A DNA stretch of 64,000 nucleotides from Bacillus crepusculi (GCF_014764715.1 NZ_JACXXE010000001.1:620001-684000); one strand, 5' to 3'. Counted from the first letter of the stretch, positions 52,485 through 61,699 are shown. The notes: generated from the sequence alone by a model not told the origin. Program-made: numbers and translations.

Positions 52485-53609
52485 TTACGATGGATTTGTC
52501 GTTTCTTCAATAATGGCGAGAACCATTTCAGCTGTTTTGACTAATTCTTCAATCGGCATTTTCTCATTTTTCGTATGAATATCTTCATATCCAACAGCTA
52601 GGTTGACAGTTGGGACGCCGTTTCCTGCAATGACGTTTGCATCGCTGCCGCCGCCGCTTGTCTGTAGTTCTGAAGGACGGCCAATTTTCGCAGCCGCTTT
52701 TTTCGCCACTTCTACGACTTGATCGCCGTGAGAGAATTTGAAGCCTGGATACATGATGTCAATTTGTACATCGGCACTTCCGCCCATTTCTTTAGCGGTT
52801 TTTTCAAAGGCTTCTTTCATTTTCGCTACTTGCGCTTCCATTTTTGCAGGTTCTAAAGAGCGTGCCTCAGCAAGAATATCGACTTGATCGCACACAATAT
52901 TCGTTTGCGTTCCGCCTTCAAAACGGCCGATATTCGCCGTTGTTTCTTCATCAATTCGGCCAAGCGGCATGCTCGTAATCGCTTTTGATGCAATGGTAAT
53001 CGCAGACACCCCTTTTTCAGGTGCCACACCCGCGTGGGCTGTTTTTCCGTAAATGGTAGCGCGTACTTTCGCCTGTGTTGGCGCAGCTACGATAATCGTA
53101 CCGACCTTGCCATCTGAATCAAGGGCATAGCCGTATTTCGCAGTCATTAATTTCGGATCCAGCGCTTTTGCTCCAACAAGTCCTGACTCCTCACCTGCTG
53201 TGATGACAAATTCAATCGTGCCATGCGGTAAATTTTTCTCTTTCAGCACGCGGATCGCTTCAAACATAGCGGCAAGCCCTGTTTTATCATCAGCACCAAG
53301 AATGGTTGTGCCATCTGTCTTCACGTAGCCGTCTTCAATGACTGGTTTTACACCATTCCCTGGAACAACTGTGTCCATATGAGAAGTGAAATAGATCGTA
53401 TCGGCCTCTTGATTTCCTTCTAGTGTGCAGATGAGGTTGCCAGCGCCGTGGCCTGTTGTCGCTTTTGAATCGTCTTCAACCACTTGCAAACCAAGCTGCG
53501 TGAATTTTTCTTTTAATACTTCAACAATTTTCTCTTCGTGTTTTGTTTCCGAATCGACCTGAACAAGTTCTAAAAATTCGTCTAATAAGCGTTTCTCATT
53601 AATCATCAT
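52485..53609 (-). CDS. yqjE: M20-family peptidase YqjE (tripeptidase T-like)
   Basis: A 374-residue M20 metallopeptidase. Metal ligands are in TSHMDTVVPGNG, ILGADDKTGLAAMFEAI and VITAGEESGLVGAKAL; the dimerisation/lid domain lies between, and TSGGGSDANVIAGNGVPTVN provides later ligands. Resembles PepT-like tripeptidases; exact substrate unknown. Two adjacent ATGs follow AGGAGG; the first is used. Part of the yqjC-yqjD-yqjE operon. Confidence 0.92.
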   Translation of the reverse strand: MMINEKRLLDEFLELVQVDSETKHEEKIVEVLKEKFTQLGLQVVEDDSKATTGHGAGNLICTLEGNQEADTIYFTSHMDTVVPGNGVKPVIEDGYVKTDGTTILGADDKTGLAAMFEAIRVLKEKNLPHGTIEFVITAGEESGLVGAKALDPKLMTAKYGYALDSDGKVGTIIVAAPTQAKVRATIYGKTAHAGVAPEKGVSAITIASKAITSMPLGRIDEETTANIGRFEGGTQTNIVCDQVDILAEARSLEPAKMEAQVAKMKEAFEKTAKEMGGSADVQIDIMYPGFKFSHGDQVVEVAKKAAAKIGRPSELQTSGGGSDANVIAGNGVPTVNLAVGYEDIHTKNEKMPIEELVKTAEMVLAIIEETTNPS

Positions 53610-53622
53610 GGTGCTCCTCCTC

Positions 53623-55092
53623 TTATAGCGGTATGTTGCCATGCTTTTTTAACGGTCTATCTTCTTTTTTACTGCGAAGCAGGTCAAATGAGCGAATCAA
53701 TCGCTCTCTCGTTTCAGCGGGCATGAAAATATCGTCTATCAGTCCTGCCTGAGCCGCTCTCAATACACTCGGTTCCTTGTCAAACTCACTCGAAGCACAA
53801 TGAACAATTTCGTCTGCGAACGTTTTTCCCATGACATCAATTTCTGCCGCTGGCCATGCATACACAAAGTCAGCCCCTAAGCCCTTACTATTCATAGCGA
53901 CATATGCTCCGCCAAACGCCTTTCTTAAAATCACCGTGATTTTAGGAACAGTCGCCTCAGCGTACGCATATAAAAGCTTTGCACCGTGGCGAATAATTCC
54001 CGCATGCTCGGCTTTCTCCCCTGGTAAAAAACCAGGCACGTCCACAAGGGTTAAAATCGGAATATGAAACGCATCGCAAAATCGAATAAACCTGGCCGCT
54101 TTATCGGCAGCGTCAAGATCAAGGCTTCCTGCCAGCACCTTTGGCTGATTGGCAACAAGACCAATTGAAGCCCCTTGTAATCTGGCAAAACCTGTGACGA
54201 TATTTTTTGAGAAACAAGGCTGCGTTTCAAAGAATGAGCCTGGATCGGTGATCGCTGTCACCACTTGTTTGACATCATAGGTGCGTGATGGATCCTTTGG
54301 CAAGATTGTGCCAGGATCAACAGCATCATGCTTTCGTGCTTCAGCTTGCGTGACAGCCTGCTGTTTTGTTGGTATGTACGTTAAAAGAGTTCGAACCGCT
54401 TTTAACACGTCCCTCTCATCTTTCCCAGTGTAGTGAACATTCCCGCTTGTCTGATGCTGTACACTTGAACCGCCAAGCCGGTCAGGACAAATGGTTTCTC
54501 CTGTTGCCTTTTCTATGACTTTCGGACCAGTTAAAAACATATGAGCTGTTTGCTCCGTCATGAAGACAAAATCCGTCAATGCAGGAGAATAGACTGCACC
54601 TCCAGCACATGAGCCTAAAATAACGGATATTTGCGGGATTTGACCAGAGTACAGCACATTTCGTTTAAAAATCTGACCGTATCCTTCTAATGATACCACA
54701 CCCTCTTGAATTCTCGCACCACCTGAGTCTTTTAGACCGATGATGGGCATCTGATTTTTAGCTGCCAAATCCATTAAAGAGATAATTTTTTTGGCATGCA
54801 TATCACCTAACGAGCCTCCGTATACGGTCGCATCCTGAGCATAAACACATACGGGTCTCCCGTGAATGAGTCCTGTTCCAATAACGACACCGTCACCTAC
54901 ATACTCTGATACACGACCTGTTGCAAACGCCTGAATTTCCATCAAGCTGCCCTCATCAAGAAGTTCATGCAGCCGCTGACGAACCGTCAGCTTCCCTTTG
55001 TTACGCTGGACCGCTGCTCGCTTTTCTCCGCCGCCCTTTAAAGCCTTCTCTCGCCATTTAGACAGGTCATTGAACGATTCATTCATCGCCAT
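53623..55092 (-). CDS. yqjD: Acyl-CoA carboxylase carboxyltransferase subunit YqjD
   Basis: A 489-residue carboxyltransferase of the propionyl-CoA carboxylase beta / methylmalonyl-CoA decarboxylase alpha family. Two crotonase-like halves: acyl-CoA side with GLKDSGGARIQEGVVSLEGY and ILGSCAGGAVYSPALTDFVF, biotin side with LVDVPGFLPGEKAEHAGIIR and VILRKAFGGAYVAMNSKGLG. Start ATG after AAAGGAGAG, overlapping yqjC by 14 bp. No biotin carboxylase, carrier or decarboxylase membrane subunit is in the window, so its biotin partner must be encoded elsewhere. Confidence 0.93.
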   Translation of the reverse strand: MAMNESFNDLSKWREKALKGGGEKRAAVQRNKGKLTVRQRLHELLDEGSLMEIQAFATGRVSEYVGDGVVIGTGLIHGRPVCVYAQDATVYGGSLGDMHAKKIISLMDLAAKNQMPIIGLKDSGGARIQEGVVSLEGYGQIFKRNVLYSGQIPQISVILGSCAGGAVYSPALTDFVFMTEQTAHMFLTGPKVIEKATGETICPDRLGGSSVQHQTSGNVHYTGKDERDVLKAVRTLLTYIPTKQQAVTQAEARKHDAVDPGTILPKDPSRTYDVKQVVTAITDPGSFFETQPCFSKNIVTGFARLQGASIGLVANQPKVLAGSLDLDAADKAARFIRFCDAFHIPILTLVDVPGFLPGEKAEHAGIIRHGAKLLYAYAEATVPKITVILRKAFGGAYVAMNSKGLGADFVYAWPAAEIDVMGKTFADEIVHCASSEFDKEPSVLRAAQAGLIDDIFMPAETRERLIRSFDLLRSKKEDRPLKKHGNIPL

Positions 55093-55501
55093 ATTTCTCT
55101 CCTTTCAAGGGCTCGCACCATTCAAATAACACACCTGACGTTTCTTTAGGTGAAATAAATGCAATCCGCTTTCCGTTGGCGCCCATTTGTGCTTTTTTTT
55201 GTAGGAGCTGCACACCAAGGTGATCAAGACGGCTAAGATCAGCCTGAATGTCAGCTGACTTTAATGCAATATGATGAAGTCCCTCTCCTCTTTTGATTAA
55301 AAAGGTATGTAGTTTACTGCGGGCTGTCATCGGTTCAATCAATTCAATGTGCAGGTCACCTAGTGAAGCAAATGACGCCTTAATCTCTTGTTCAGGAATT
55401 TCTTGTATGTCTGAAAATTGCCAGTTAAACAACTGATAAAGCGTTTGACTTGTTTCTTTAATCGAAAAGACTGCAATGGCGATATGATCGATTTGATTCA
55501 T
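55079..55501 (-). CDS. yqjC: Methylmalonyl-CoA epimerase-like glyoxalase-fold protein YqjC
   Basis: A 140-residue vicinal-oxygen-chelate protein resembling methylmalonyl-CoA epimerase: IDHIAIAVFSIKETSQTLYQ (metal His), IELIEPMTARSKLHTFL, RGEGLHHIALKSADIQADL and C-terminal LFEWCEP (metal Glu). Paired with yqjD, suggesting propionyl/methylmalonyl-CoA interconversion, but this is inference. ATG at 55501 follows GGAAGTGAACGG. Confidence 0.88.
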   Translation of the reverse strand: MNQIDHIAIAVFSIKETSQTLYQLFNWQFSDIQEIPEQEIKASFASLGDLHIELIEPMTARSKLHTFLIKRGEGLHHIALKSADIQADLSRLDHLGVQLLQKKAQMGANGKRIAFISPKETSGVLFEWCEPLKGEKYGDE

Positions 55502-55602
55502 CCGTTCACTTCCTTTGTTGATCACTTGTCGCGTACGAAAAAACCAGCTAAAATAAAGAAAGGTGCGCTCGTCGCAAAAATCTTCGGTTATAGGGGTGCG
55601 AT

Positions 55603-55695
55603 ATGTCTCAGAAATTCATGAAATTTATGGTATTGCTCATGATTAGCCTGCTGTTAATTTCTTCACTATTAGCAGGAGCGGCAACCTTTTTATAA
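55603..55695 (+). CDS. Prli42-like membrane miniprotein
   Basis: A 30-residue protein: short basic start MSQKFMKF then one hydrophobic helix VLLMISLLLISSLLAGAATF. This fits Prli42, the stressosome-associated membrane miniprotein first described in Listeria and annotated across Bacillales. TAGGGGTG lies before the ATG and a strong terminator follows. Divergent from yqjC, which I recall as its place in related Bacillus. Assigned by size, topology and position only. Confidence 0.65.
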   Translation: MSQKFMKFMVLLMISLLLISSLLAGAATFL

Positions 55696-55710
55696 GGTTT
55701 CTATCATAAA

Positions 55711-55760
55711 ACAGACAAGCAGGTGATTCGTTTGATCAACGAATGGCCTGTTTGTCTTTG
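55711..55760. terminator. Bidirectional terminator between the Prli42-like gene and yqjB
   Basis: Outer stem AGACAAGCAGG/CCTGTTTGTCT plus inner ATTCGTT/AACGAAT; overlaps the 3' end of yqjB. Confidence 0.7.
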
Positions 55761-56245
55761 GCTAGCTTTTCAAATGAATCGCTTGATTTAGTAATCCATA
55801 CCTTTGTTCCAATTGGAAGCTGGTCAAACAACCGTTCTACATCTTGATTATGAAGTCTCACACAGCCTGCGGTAATAAATTTCCCTATCGATGTTTCGTC
55901 GCTTGTTCCATGAATCCCGTAAGTTCTGCCATCTGTTCCTCGTGCATCAAATCCAATCCACCTTCGGCCGAGAGGGTTGTTCTTCGCACCGCCTTCAATA
56001 TTCTTTCTTCTGTAGTAGGGATCTTTTGCTTTGATCATAATGGTAAATTCACCTTCTGGCGTTAAATCTGCTGTTTTCCCTGTAGAGGCTGGATATACTT
56101 GCTGGATGTGCCCTTGATCAATATAGGCAAGTTCATTTGTTTGTTTATTAATAATGACAAACGGGTCTCCTGGAAGGGGATTCTGTCCGAGCGGCCAGAT
56201 AGGCGAAAGGGACATGGTCAGTACGGTATAAAATAAAAGACGCAT
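55736..56245 (-). CDS. yqjB: L,D-transpeptidase (YkuD domain), YqjB-like
   Basis: A 169-residue secreted or membrane-anchored protein: short hydrophobic N-terminus (LLFYTVLTMSLSPIWPLG), then a YkuD domain from about residue 27 (DPFVIINKQTNELAYIDQGH). The catalytic motif HGT...SxGCxR is complete in YGIHGTSDETSIGKF and ITAGCVRLHN (Cys nucleophile). It likely makes or remodels 3-3 peptidoglycan links. Position matches B. subtilis yqjB. Confidence 0.88.
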   Translation of the reverse strand: MRLLFYTVLTMSLSPIWPLGQNPLPGDPFVIINKQTNELAYIDQGHIQQVYPASTGKTADLTPEGEFTIMIKAKDPYYRRKNIEGGAKNNPLGRRWIGFDARGTDGRTYGIHGTSDETSIGKFITAGCVRLHNQDVERLFDQLPIGTKVWITKSSDSFEKLAKDKQAIR

Positions 56246-56298
56246 AGGCTCCTCCTTTTTTCATTAGATTGACCAATGAAGGAGGAACTCATGCGTCT

Positions 56299-57252
56299 CT
56301 ATTCTTTCATCCCTTTAAAATAGCTTTTCAGGACTAAATATTGTTCCATTTCCCCGAGGAAATGAAAAAGTGCAGCTCTTGCCTCAAATTCTTCTCGTGT
56401 TTGCGGCAAAGGGAGAGCCTCGAACTCTTCCTTCATATCAATGAGGCGTCTTAAAAACTTATGCGCCGTGTTCCCTGGGTGAATATGCTCGCGTAAGTCT
56501 CTGACGTATTCCGCAATGATCTGCCCATGCTCCGTTGTGATGGAAATAGACGTAATTTTCGGAAGCACACGCTCTATGATTTCAAATTGTTTTTGTCTCA
56601 TGTTGAAATAATGATAATACAGATTTTCATGTCTTAACACATGGTTTTCAACATCACGATATGCGAGAGCTTTCGCTTCTTTAATCAATTGGTGTGTCTC
56701 GGGTATTTCTTTCCCTGTCCAGTCTTGCTTCCCTGTCATTAAGTATTGCTCGATTTCTTCAAAGATTTTGGCAAAGTTCGCTTCAATTTGTTCACTGTAT
56801 CGTTTAAGCTTTTTATCGACACTTGGCATATACAGGTTCATGATGAGTGCTACGCCAACACCAATGGTGATGAGTAAAAGCTCATTCCAGATGAGATGAA
56901 GGGTAATCCCGCCGGACATGTACAGATGAAGAATGATGACAGAGCTTGTGACAATGCCTTCTTTAATTCGAAGCAACACGGTTGTCGGAATAAAGACGAG
57001 CAGCATCAGACCAATCACAAAAGGATGGTACCCAATCAGATCGAAAAATAAATAAGAAAATAAAATAGCGAGACTACATGCTGCAAAGCGGGCTCCTGAT
57101 GCTAAAAGTGACCTTTTCTTTGTCACCTGAATACAAAGGATTGTAATAATCCCAGCAGCTGAATAGTTTTGCAAGCCAAGCAATTGTGCAATATAGATGG
57201 CGATCGCTGTTCCTAATGCTGTTTTCAGCGTTCGATAGCCGATTTTAAACAT
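56299..57252 (-). CDS. yqjA: Aromatic acid exporter-like membrane protein YqjA (DUF939)
   Basis: A 317-residue protein with an N-terminal half of about five hydrophobic helices (e.g. LLVFIPTTVLLRIKEGIVTS, LLLITIGVGVALIMNLY) and a C-terminal helical soluble half (residues 150-317). This is the ArAE_1 / DUF939 layout. Export function is not shown. ATG at 57252 chosen by hydrophobic N-terminus (MFKIGYRTLKTALGTAIAIY). Confidence 0.88.
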   Translation of the reverse strand: MFKIGYRTLKTALGTAIAIYIAQLLGLQNYSAAGIITILCIQVTKKRSLLASGARFAACSLAILFSYLFFDLIGYHPFVIGLMLLVFIPTTVLLRIKEGIVTSSVIILHLYMSGGITLHLIWNELLLITIGVGVALIMNLYMPSVDKKLKRYSEQIEANFAKIFEEIEQYLMTGKQDWTGKEIPETHQLIKEAKALAYRDVENHVLRHENLYYHYFNMRQKQFEIIERVLPKITSISITTEHGQIIAEYVRDLREHIHPGNTAHKFLRRLIDMKEEFEALPLPQTREEFEARAALFHFLGEMEQYLVLKSYFKGMKE

Positions 57253-57331
57253 GATGTGATTCACTCTTTTCTGTCTTGTTTCCATTCATTATTGTGAAAT
57301 GATGAACTTTTTTACCTTTCCCCATTATAAT

Positions 57332-57361
57332 CAAAAAAAGAAGAAGATGTTAAGTCTCCTT
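57332..57361 (-). terminator. Terminator of the art operon
   Basis: GAAGGAGA/TCTTCTTC stem (one G-U) with seven T on the minus strand. Confidence 0.6.
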
Positions 57362-57372
57362 CTCTGTTTTCT

Positions 57373-58095
57373 TTATAATATTTTTTGCAGAAAGTCTTGC
57401 GCACGCTGTGAAGACGGCGATTCAAAAAATTGCACAGGGTTTGCATCCTCTACAATTTTCCCGTCGTCCATAAAGATCACGCGGTCAGCCACTTCTTTTG
57501 CAAAGCCCATTTCATGTGTAACGATGACGAGCGTCATCCCCGATTGAGCCAGCTCCTTCATGACCTCTAATACTTCCTTGACCATTTCTGGGTCTAGAGC
57601 AGAAGTTGGTTCGTCAAACAGCATAATGTCTGGTGTCATTGCAAGCGCACGTGCAATCGCCACACGCTGCTTTTGACCACCGGACAAACGGTTCGGGAAA
57701 TCATCTTTTTTCTCTAAAAGCCCTACCTTTTTGAGCAGGTCCTCGGCTTGTTTGATACTGTCTTCCTTCGATTGATTCTTCACGTTCATTGGTGCATACG
57801 TAATATTTTCGAGCACTGTTTTATGCGGGAACAGATGGAAATGCTGAAACACCATTCCGATGTTCTCACGCACTTTTAGTGCATTGATTTTTGGATTTGT
57901 GATTTCGGTATCCTTAATTGTAATGACACCTGAAGTCGGCTTTTCAAGTAAGTTGATGCAGCGAAGGAACGTCGATTTTCCTGAACCAGATGGTCCAATG
58001 ACCGCGACAACTTCGCCTTCTTTAATCGTGGTGTCGATTCCTTTTAAAACTTCATTTTTACCAAAGGATTTTGTAAGCTTCTCTATTTTAATCAT
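57373..58095 (-). CDS. artR: Arginine ABC transporter ATP-binding protein
   Basis: A 240-residue ABC ATPase of the polar amino acid type. Walker [16 protein letters not shown], signature [18 protein letters not shown], Walker [18 protein letters not shown] and switch His in [10 protein letters not shown]. It energises uptake by the ArtP/ArtQ proteins. Overlaps artQ by 8 bp. Known as yqiZ/artR in B. subtilis. Confidence 0.95.
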   Translation of the reverse strand: MIKIEKLTKSFGKNEVLKGIDTTIKEGEVVAVIGPSGSGKSTFLRCINLLEKPTSGVITIKDTEITNPKINALKVRENIGMVFQHFHLFPHKTVLENITYAPMNVKNQSKEDSIKQAEDLLKKVGLLEKKDDFPNRLSGGQKQRVAIARALAMTPDIMLFDEPTSALDPEMVKEVLEVMKELAQSGMTLVIVTHEMGFAKEVADRVIFMDDGKIVEDANPVQFFESPSSQRAQDFLQKIL

Positions 58096-58744
58096 TTGAT
58101 TTTAACTTCCTTTCCACCGATTTGCCGACAAAGGTGAGAACAAGCACGATGACATAATAGATCAAGCCCGCAAAAATAAGCGGTTCAAGATAATTATACG
58201 TGACAGCACCTGCTTGATAGGCTCGTCTCATCACATCACCCAGTCCAATGACTGTCACAATCGCTGATTCTTTTGTCAGTGTAATCGTTTCGTTCACAAG
58301 TGCAGGGGAAATATTTTTAAATGCCTGCGGAAGCAATAAGTCCTTCATCATTTTAGCATACGGGATGCCTAAAGCAACGGCCGCTTCTTTTTGACCTTTA
58401 TCAATGGCATTGATTCCCGCACGAATGATCTCAGATACGTACGCCGCCGAGTTTAGTGAAAATGCTGCTACAGCCGCCCAGTATTGATCAATTTGAAAGC
58501 CGAGCAGCTGGGGAAGACCAAAATAAATAATCAAAAGCTGAAGCACAAGCGGTGTGCCCCGGAAGATGGACGTATAAAAATCTGCAAGCCAGATAAGCGG
58601 CTTAAATACACTAATTTTGCAAAGCGTTAATAAAATCCCTAAGATAAATCCAAGAAAAAGTGATACCACAACAATAGAAAGCGTTACTTTAAGACCTTCT
58701 AAAATAAAGGGCATCTGAGGTATTACATCTTTAAAATCCATCAT
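58088..58744 (-). CDS. artQ: Arginine ABC transporter permease
   Basis: A 218-residue inner-membrane permease with about five hydrophobic segments. The EAA loop reads [20 protein letters not shown], and [14 protein letters not shown] precedes it, both typical of HisM/GlnP-type permeases. Two adjacent ATGs after AAAGGAG; the first is used. Confidence 0.95.
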   Translation of the reverse strand: MMDFKDVIPQMPFILEGLKVTLSIVVVSLFLGFILGILLTLCKISVFKPLIWLADFYTSIFRGTPLVLQLLIIYFGLPQLLGFQIDQYWAAVAAFSLNSAAYVSEIIRAGINAIDKGQKEAAVALGIPYAKMMKDLLLPQAFKNISPALVNETITLTKESAIVTVIGLGDVMRRAYQAGAVTYNYLEPLIFAGLIYYVIVLVLTFVGKSVERKLKSND

Positions 58745-58869
58745 GGTATTCTCCTTTTTTTTGCCTTCAGATAAAATCAAAGAATAAACAGGAAAAAAGT
58801 TCAACACATGTTGAACTTTTCAGCGCTTTCTACTTGATTTTCATGAATGACGCTGATCCTTTTCCTGAC

Positions 58870-59634
58870 TTATTTTTCATCAGCAAACCATTTTTTAATT
58901 AATTTATCAAGTTCGCCATTTTTCTTCATTTCTTTTAAAGATTTATTGAATTTCGCTGTTAAGTCGCTATTTTTTTTGAATGCAATGGCTGAGCCTTCGT
59001 TTGAGCTATTCAATCCAAATGCTTGGAAGTCTTTTTCCTTTTTTAAGTAACCAGCAGCTACTTTATCTTCAATGATGGCTGCATCAAAGCGGCCGGCTTT
59101 GATCTCCTGAATGATATCAGAGATTTTATTACGATCTTCCACTGTTAAGTTATATTTTTTTTGCAAACCGTTTGCTTCATCCTGCTGGATAGAACCTAAT
59201 TGAACGCCAACTGTTTTGTCTTTTAAATCTTTTTCTGTTTTAATTCCGCTAGATTTCTTTGATACAATCAAGTTTTCAGCATTGTAATAAACATCAGAGA
59301 AATCCACTTGTTTTTTACGTTTTTCTGTAGGAGTCATCCCTGCAAGGACAATATCCGCTTTGTTTGTTTTAAGAGCTGATACAAGACTTGCAAAGTCCAT
59401 ATCTTGAATTTCTAGCTTGTAGCCGTTCTTTTTCGCTAGTGCTGTTGCAAGATCTACATCAAAACCGACAACCTTGTCCCCATCTTTTGATTCAAATGGC
59501 GGATAATCTGCTGATGTCGCCATGATGAGTGTTTTGTCATCTCCTGATGCGTTTGAATTATTAGAAGAAGTTCCGCATGCTGCTAGTGCAGCTGCAAGAC
59601 CAGCTGTCATAAGTAATAATAACCACTTTTTCAT
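58870..59634 (-). CDS. artP: Arginine ABC transporter substrate-binding lipoprotein
   Basis: A 254-residue lipoprotein: signal peptide with lipobox LAACG (Cys about residue 20), then a type-2 periplasmic-binding fold with ATSADYPPFESKDGDKVVGF and DVDLATALAKKNGY, ending GELDKLIKKWFADEK. Related to ArtJ/GlnH. ATG at 59634 behind GGGAGG. First gene of the artPQR operon, behind an ARG-box-like operator. Confidence 0.95.
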   Translation of the reverse strand: MKKWLLLLMTAGLAAALAACGTSSNNSNASGDDKTLIMATSADYPPFESKDGDKVVGFDVDLATALAKKNGYKLEIQDMDFASLVSALKTNKADIVLAGMTPTEKRKKQVDFSDVYYNAENLIVSKKSSGIKTEKDLKDKTVGVQLGSIQQDEANGLQKKYNLTVEDRNKISDIIQEIKAGRFDAAIIEDKVAAGYLKKEKDFQAFGLNSSNEGSAIAFKKNSDLTAKFNKSLKEMKKNGELDKLIKKWFADEK

Positions 59635-59671
59635 ATGATAATGCCTCCCAGTATTTAAACTCAAGTGTCAA

Positions 59672-59689
59672 TTTGAATATTTATTCACT
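59672..59689. promoter_or_regulatory. ARG-box-like operator (AhrC/ArgR) of artPQR
   Basis: Minus-strand AGTGAATAAATATTCAAA agrees with the ArgR half-operator consensus CATGAATAAAAATTCAAG at 14 of 18 positions and overlaps a TATAGT -10-like hexamer. Confidence 0.55.
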
Positions 59690-59768
59690 ATAATGTATTT
59701 TAAACACTTTCTTTTTAAGATGCAATAGTATTTTGCTAAAATTATTTTGATTCTATTGTCTTATAAAA

Positions 59769-59803
59769 CAAAAAGCAGACCGATCAAAAGACCGGTCTGC
59801 TTT
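59769..59803 (-). terminator. Terminator after brxB
   Basis: AAGCAGACCG/CGGTCTGCTT stem followed by T on the minus strand. Confidence 0.75.
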
Positions 59804-59829
59804 CTATTTATACCTTCAAATGTCACATG

Positions 59830-60267
59830 TTAGATTTCTTCGCAATGCTCATCAAAAGCGGCTTGAAGTTTCGACACCACTTCCATTGGTTCGTGTCCTT
59901 CAATTTCATGACGCTCGACCATTTTGATGATCTTACCATCCTTTAGTAGTGCAAATGATGGTGAAGACGGCGGGTAGCCTTCAAAGTATTCACGGGCTCG
60001 TGCCGTTGCTTCTTTGTCTTGCCCAGCAAACACTGTGAGCAATTGATCTGGACGCTTATCGTAATGAACAGAATAACCAGCCGCTGGTCTTGCAATACCG
60101 CCAGCACAGCCACATACTGAATTCACCATTACAAGTGCCGTTCCTTTTTTCGTCAGCGCTTCATCGACTTCTTCAGCTGTTGTCAGCTCCGTATAGCCTG
60201 CCTGTTTAATCTCTTCTCGTGCTTGTTTCACAATATCATTCATAAATAAATTAAAATCAATATTCAT
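59830..60267 (-). CDS. brxB: Bacilliredoxin BrxB (YqiW)
   Basis: A 145-residue thioredoxin-fold protein of the YphP/YqiW family. The unusual CGC active site is in [16 protein letters not shown]. Bacilliredoxins remove bacillithiol from S-bacillithiolated proteins. ATG at 60267 follows AAAGGAGTGG. Position before bmrU matches B. subtilis yqiW. Confidence 0.95.
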   Translation of the reverse strand: MNIDFNLFMNDIVKQAREEIKQAGYTELTTAEEVDEALTKKGTALVMVNSVCGCAGGIARPAAGYSVHYDKRPDQLLTVFAGQDKEATARAREYFEGYPPSSPSFALLKDGKIIKMVERHEIEGHEPMEVVSKLQAAFDEHCEEI

Positions 60268-60436
60268 AACCGTCCACTCCTTTTGCATGCCAAACCATTT
60301 TAACTACATCATATCAAGGAAAACGCCGGCGGGCAAATGTCTTGTTCTCCCCCCCCTTCACTTTTTTCAAACTTCGTTTATGAGCTGTGGAATTGGGGAA
60401 AAGTGATAATAAAGTGATGAAAGGGAGAACTGCGTG

Positions 60437-61330
60437 ATGGCACAATTCAAAAAAGCGATGCTGATTTATAACGGAAATGCTGGACAAAAAAACATGGAAA
60501 AAACACTAGGTCAAACAGTGCCTCTTCTTTCTTTACATATTGATGAACTCATCCTTAAGCCTACAAAACAGCCGTATGATGCCTATCATTTCTGCCGTGA
60601 GATTGATGAGTCGGTTGAATTGCTGATTATCTTAGGCGGAGATGGGACCGTGCATGAATGTATGAACGGGATCGGCGGTTTAGCAAAAAGACCGGCAGTT
60701 GCGATATTACCAGGCGGGACATGCAATGACTTTTCTAGAACGCTTGGTATTCCTCAACAAATGCAAAAAGCCGCTCAAATGATTGTAGACGGCGTAGAAA
60801 AAAAGGTCGACTTAATCAAAGCTGAAGATCGATACTTGTTAAACTTTTGGGGAATCGGGCTTATTGCAGAGACCTCCAATAATATTAATGACAAGGAAAA
60901 AGCCGTACTCGGCAAAATTAGTTACTTCACAAGTGCCCTGCGCACCCTGCAGCAAACAAACCCTTTTCACGTACGTATTGAAACCGAAGTGGAAAACTGG
61001 GAAGAGGAAGCGGTGATCGTCCTTGTGATGAACGGACAATTTATCGGCACAAATAAAATTGATTTACCAAATGCGGCCATTGATGATGGAAAAGCTGAAA
61101 TTTTAATATGTAGAAATACAAGCTTCTCTGCTTTAAAAGAGATCTTTTCAATGAACCGGGAAGAGCTAGAGGATTTTACCGGTGACCTATCTCTTATCCA
61201 AGCGTCTCGCGTTCATATCCACACAAAAGAGGAAATGGATGCAGATACAGATGGTGAAGTTTACATGAGGGCCCCCTCTTCCCTTGAAGTATTAAAGCAG
61301 CATTTGACTTTTATTGTTCCAGCCGACTAA
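60437..61330 (+). CDS. bmrU: Diacylglycerol kinase-family lipid kinase BmrU
   Basis: A 297-residue member of the DAGK catalytic family (YegS/BmrU type). The nucleotide loop ILGGDGTVHECMNGIGG and the following LPGGTCNDFSRTLGIP are complete; NFWGIGLIAETSNNI and the C-terminal beta-sandwich follow. Likely phosphorylates a membrane lipid. In B. subtilis bmrU heads the bmrU-bmr-bmrR drug-efflux locus; bmr and bmrR are absent here and an unrelated gene follows. Confidence 0.9.
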   Translation: MAQFKKAMLIYNGNAGQKNMEKTLGQTVPLLSLHIDELILKPTKQPYDAYHFCREIDESVELLIILGGDGTVHECMNGIGGLAKRPAVAILPGGTCNDFSRTLGIPQQMQKAAQMIVDGVEKKVDLIKAEDRYLLNFWGIGLIAETSNNINDKEKAVLGKISYFTSALRTLQQTNPFHVRIETEVENWEEEAVIVLVMNGQFIGTNKIDLPNAAIDDGKAEILICRNTSFSALKEIFSMNREELEDFTGDLSLIQASRVHIHTKEEMDADTDGEVYMRAPSSLEVLKQHLTFIVPAD

Positions 61331-61368
61331 AAAAACGCCCGAGATCATTTCGATTCGGGCGTTTTTTT
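61329..61368. terminator. Bidirectional terminator after bmrU
   Basis: ACGCCCGA/TCGGGCGT stem with A- and T-runs on both sides. It overlaps the last codons of the convergent small membrane protein gene. Confidence 0.85.
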
Positions 61369-61638
61369 CATATAGCGTCTGTATAAATATTCAAGTGCAT
61401 ACCCAAGCAGTGTCCCCACAAGCAGCGAAATCCCTAATAAGCTATTTGCTACTCCTTTAAATCCACCGACAATCAGTAAGCAGTACACAATTTGAATGAT
61501 TGAAACGATGGATATGATGAGTAGTAATTTTTTAGGATGATTGCGTGATTTAGACATATACCGAAGAAAAGCGAATGCAATCGCTGTGATAAACATGAGA
61601 CCAATCGTTAGAAAAGCAAAAAAATCTAGTCCAGACAT
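61345..61638 (-). CDS. Small membrane protein of unknown function
   Basis: A 97-residue protein with three hydrophobic helices (FFAFLTIGLMFITAIAFAFL, LLLIISIVSIIQIVYCLLIV, GISLLVGTLLGYALEYLY) and short basic loops. I do not recognise the family. GAAAGGAGCGATG precedes the ATG, so it is well placed for translation. Its last codons lie within the terminator shared with bmrU. It lies 61 bp downstream of bkdB, facing bmrU. Confidence 0.7.
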   Translation of the reverse strand: MSGLDFFAFLTIGLMFITAIAFAFLRYMSKSRNHPKKLLLIISIVSIIQIVYCLLIVGGFKGVANSLLGISLLVGTLLGYALEYLYRRYMKKTPESK

Positions 61639-61667
61639 ATCATCGCTCCTTTCTCATAGATGTGGAA

Positions 61668-61695
61668 ATCCCCCTCTCATCATGTAGAGGGGGAA
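61668..61695 (-). terminator. Candidate terminator of the bkd operon
   Basis: TCCCCCTCT/AGAGGGGGA stem with 8-base loop, just after the bkdB stop; the T-tail is short. Confidence 0.5.
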
Positions 61696-61699
61696 AGTT

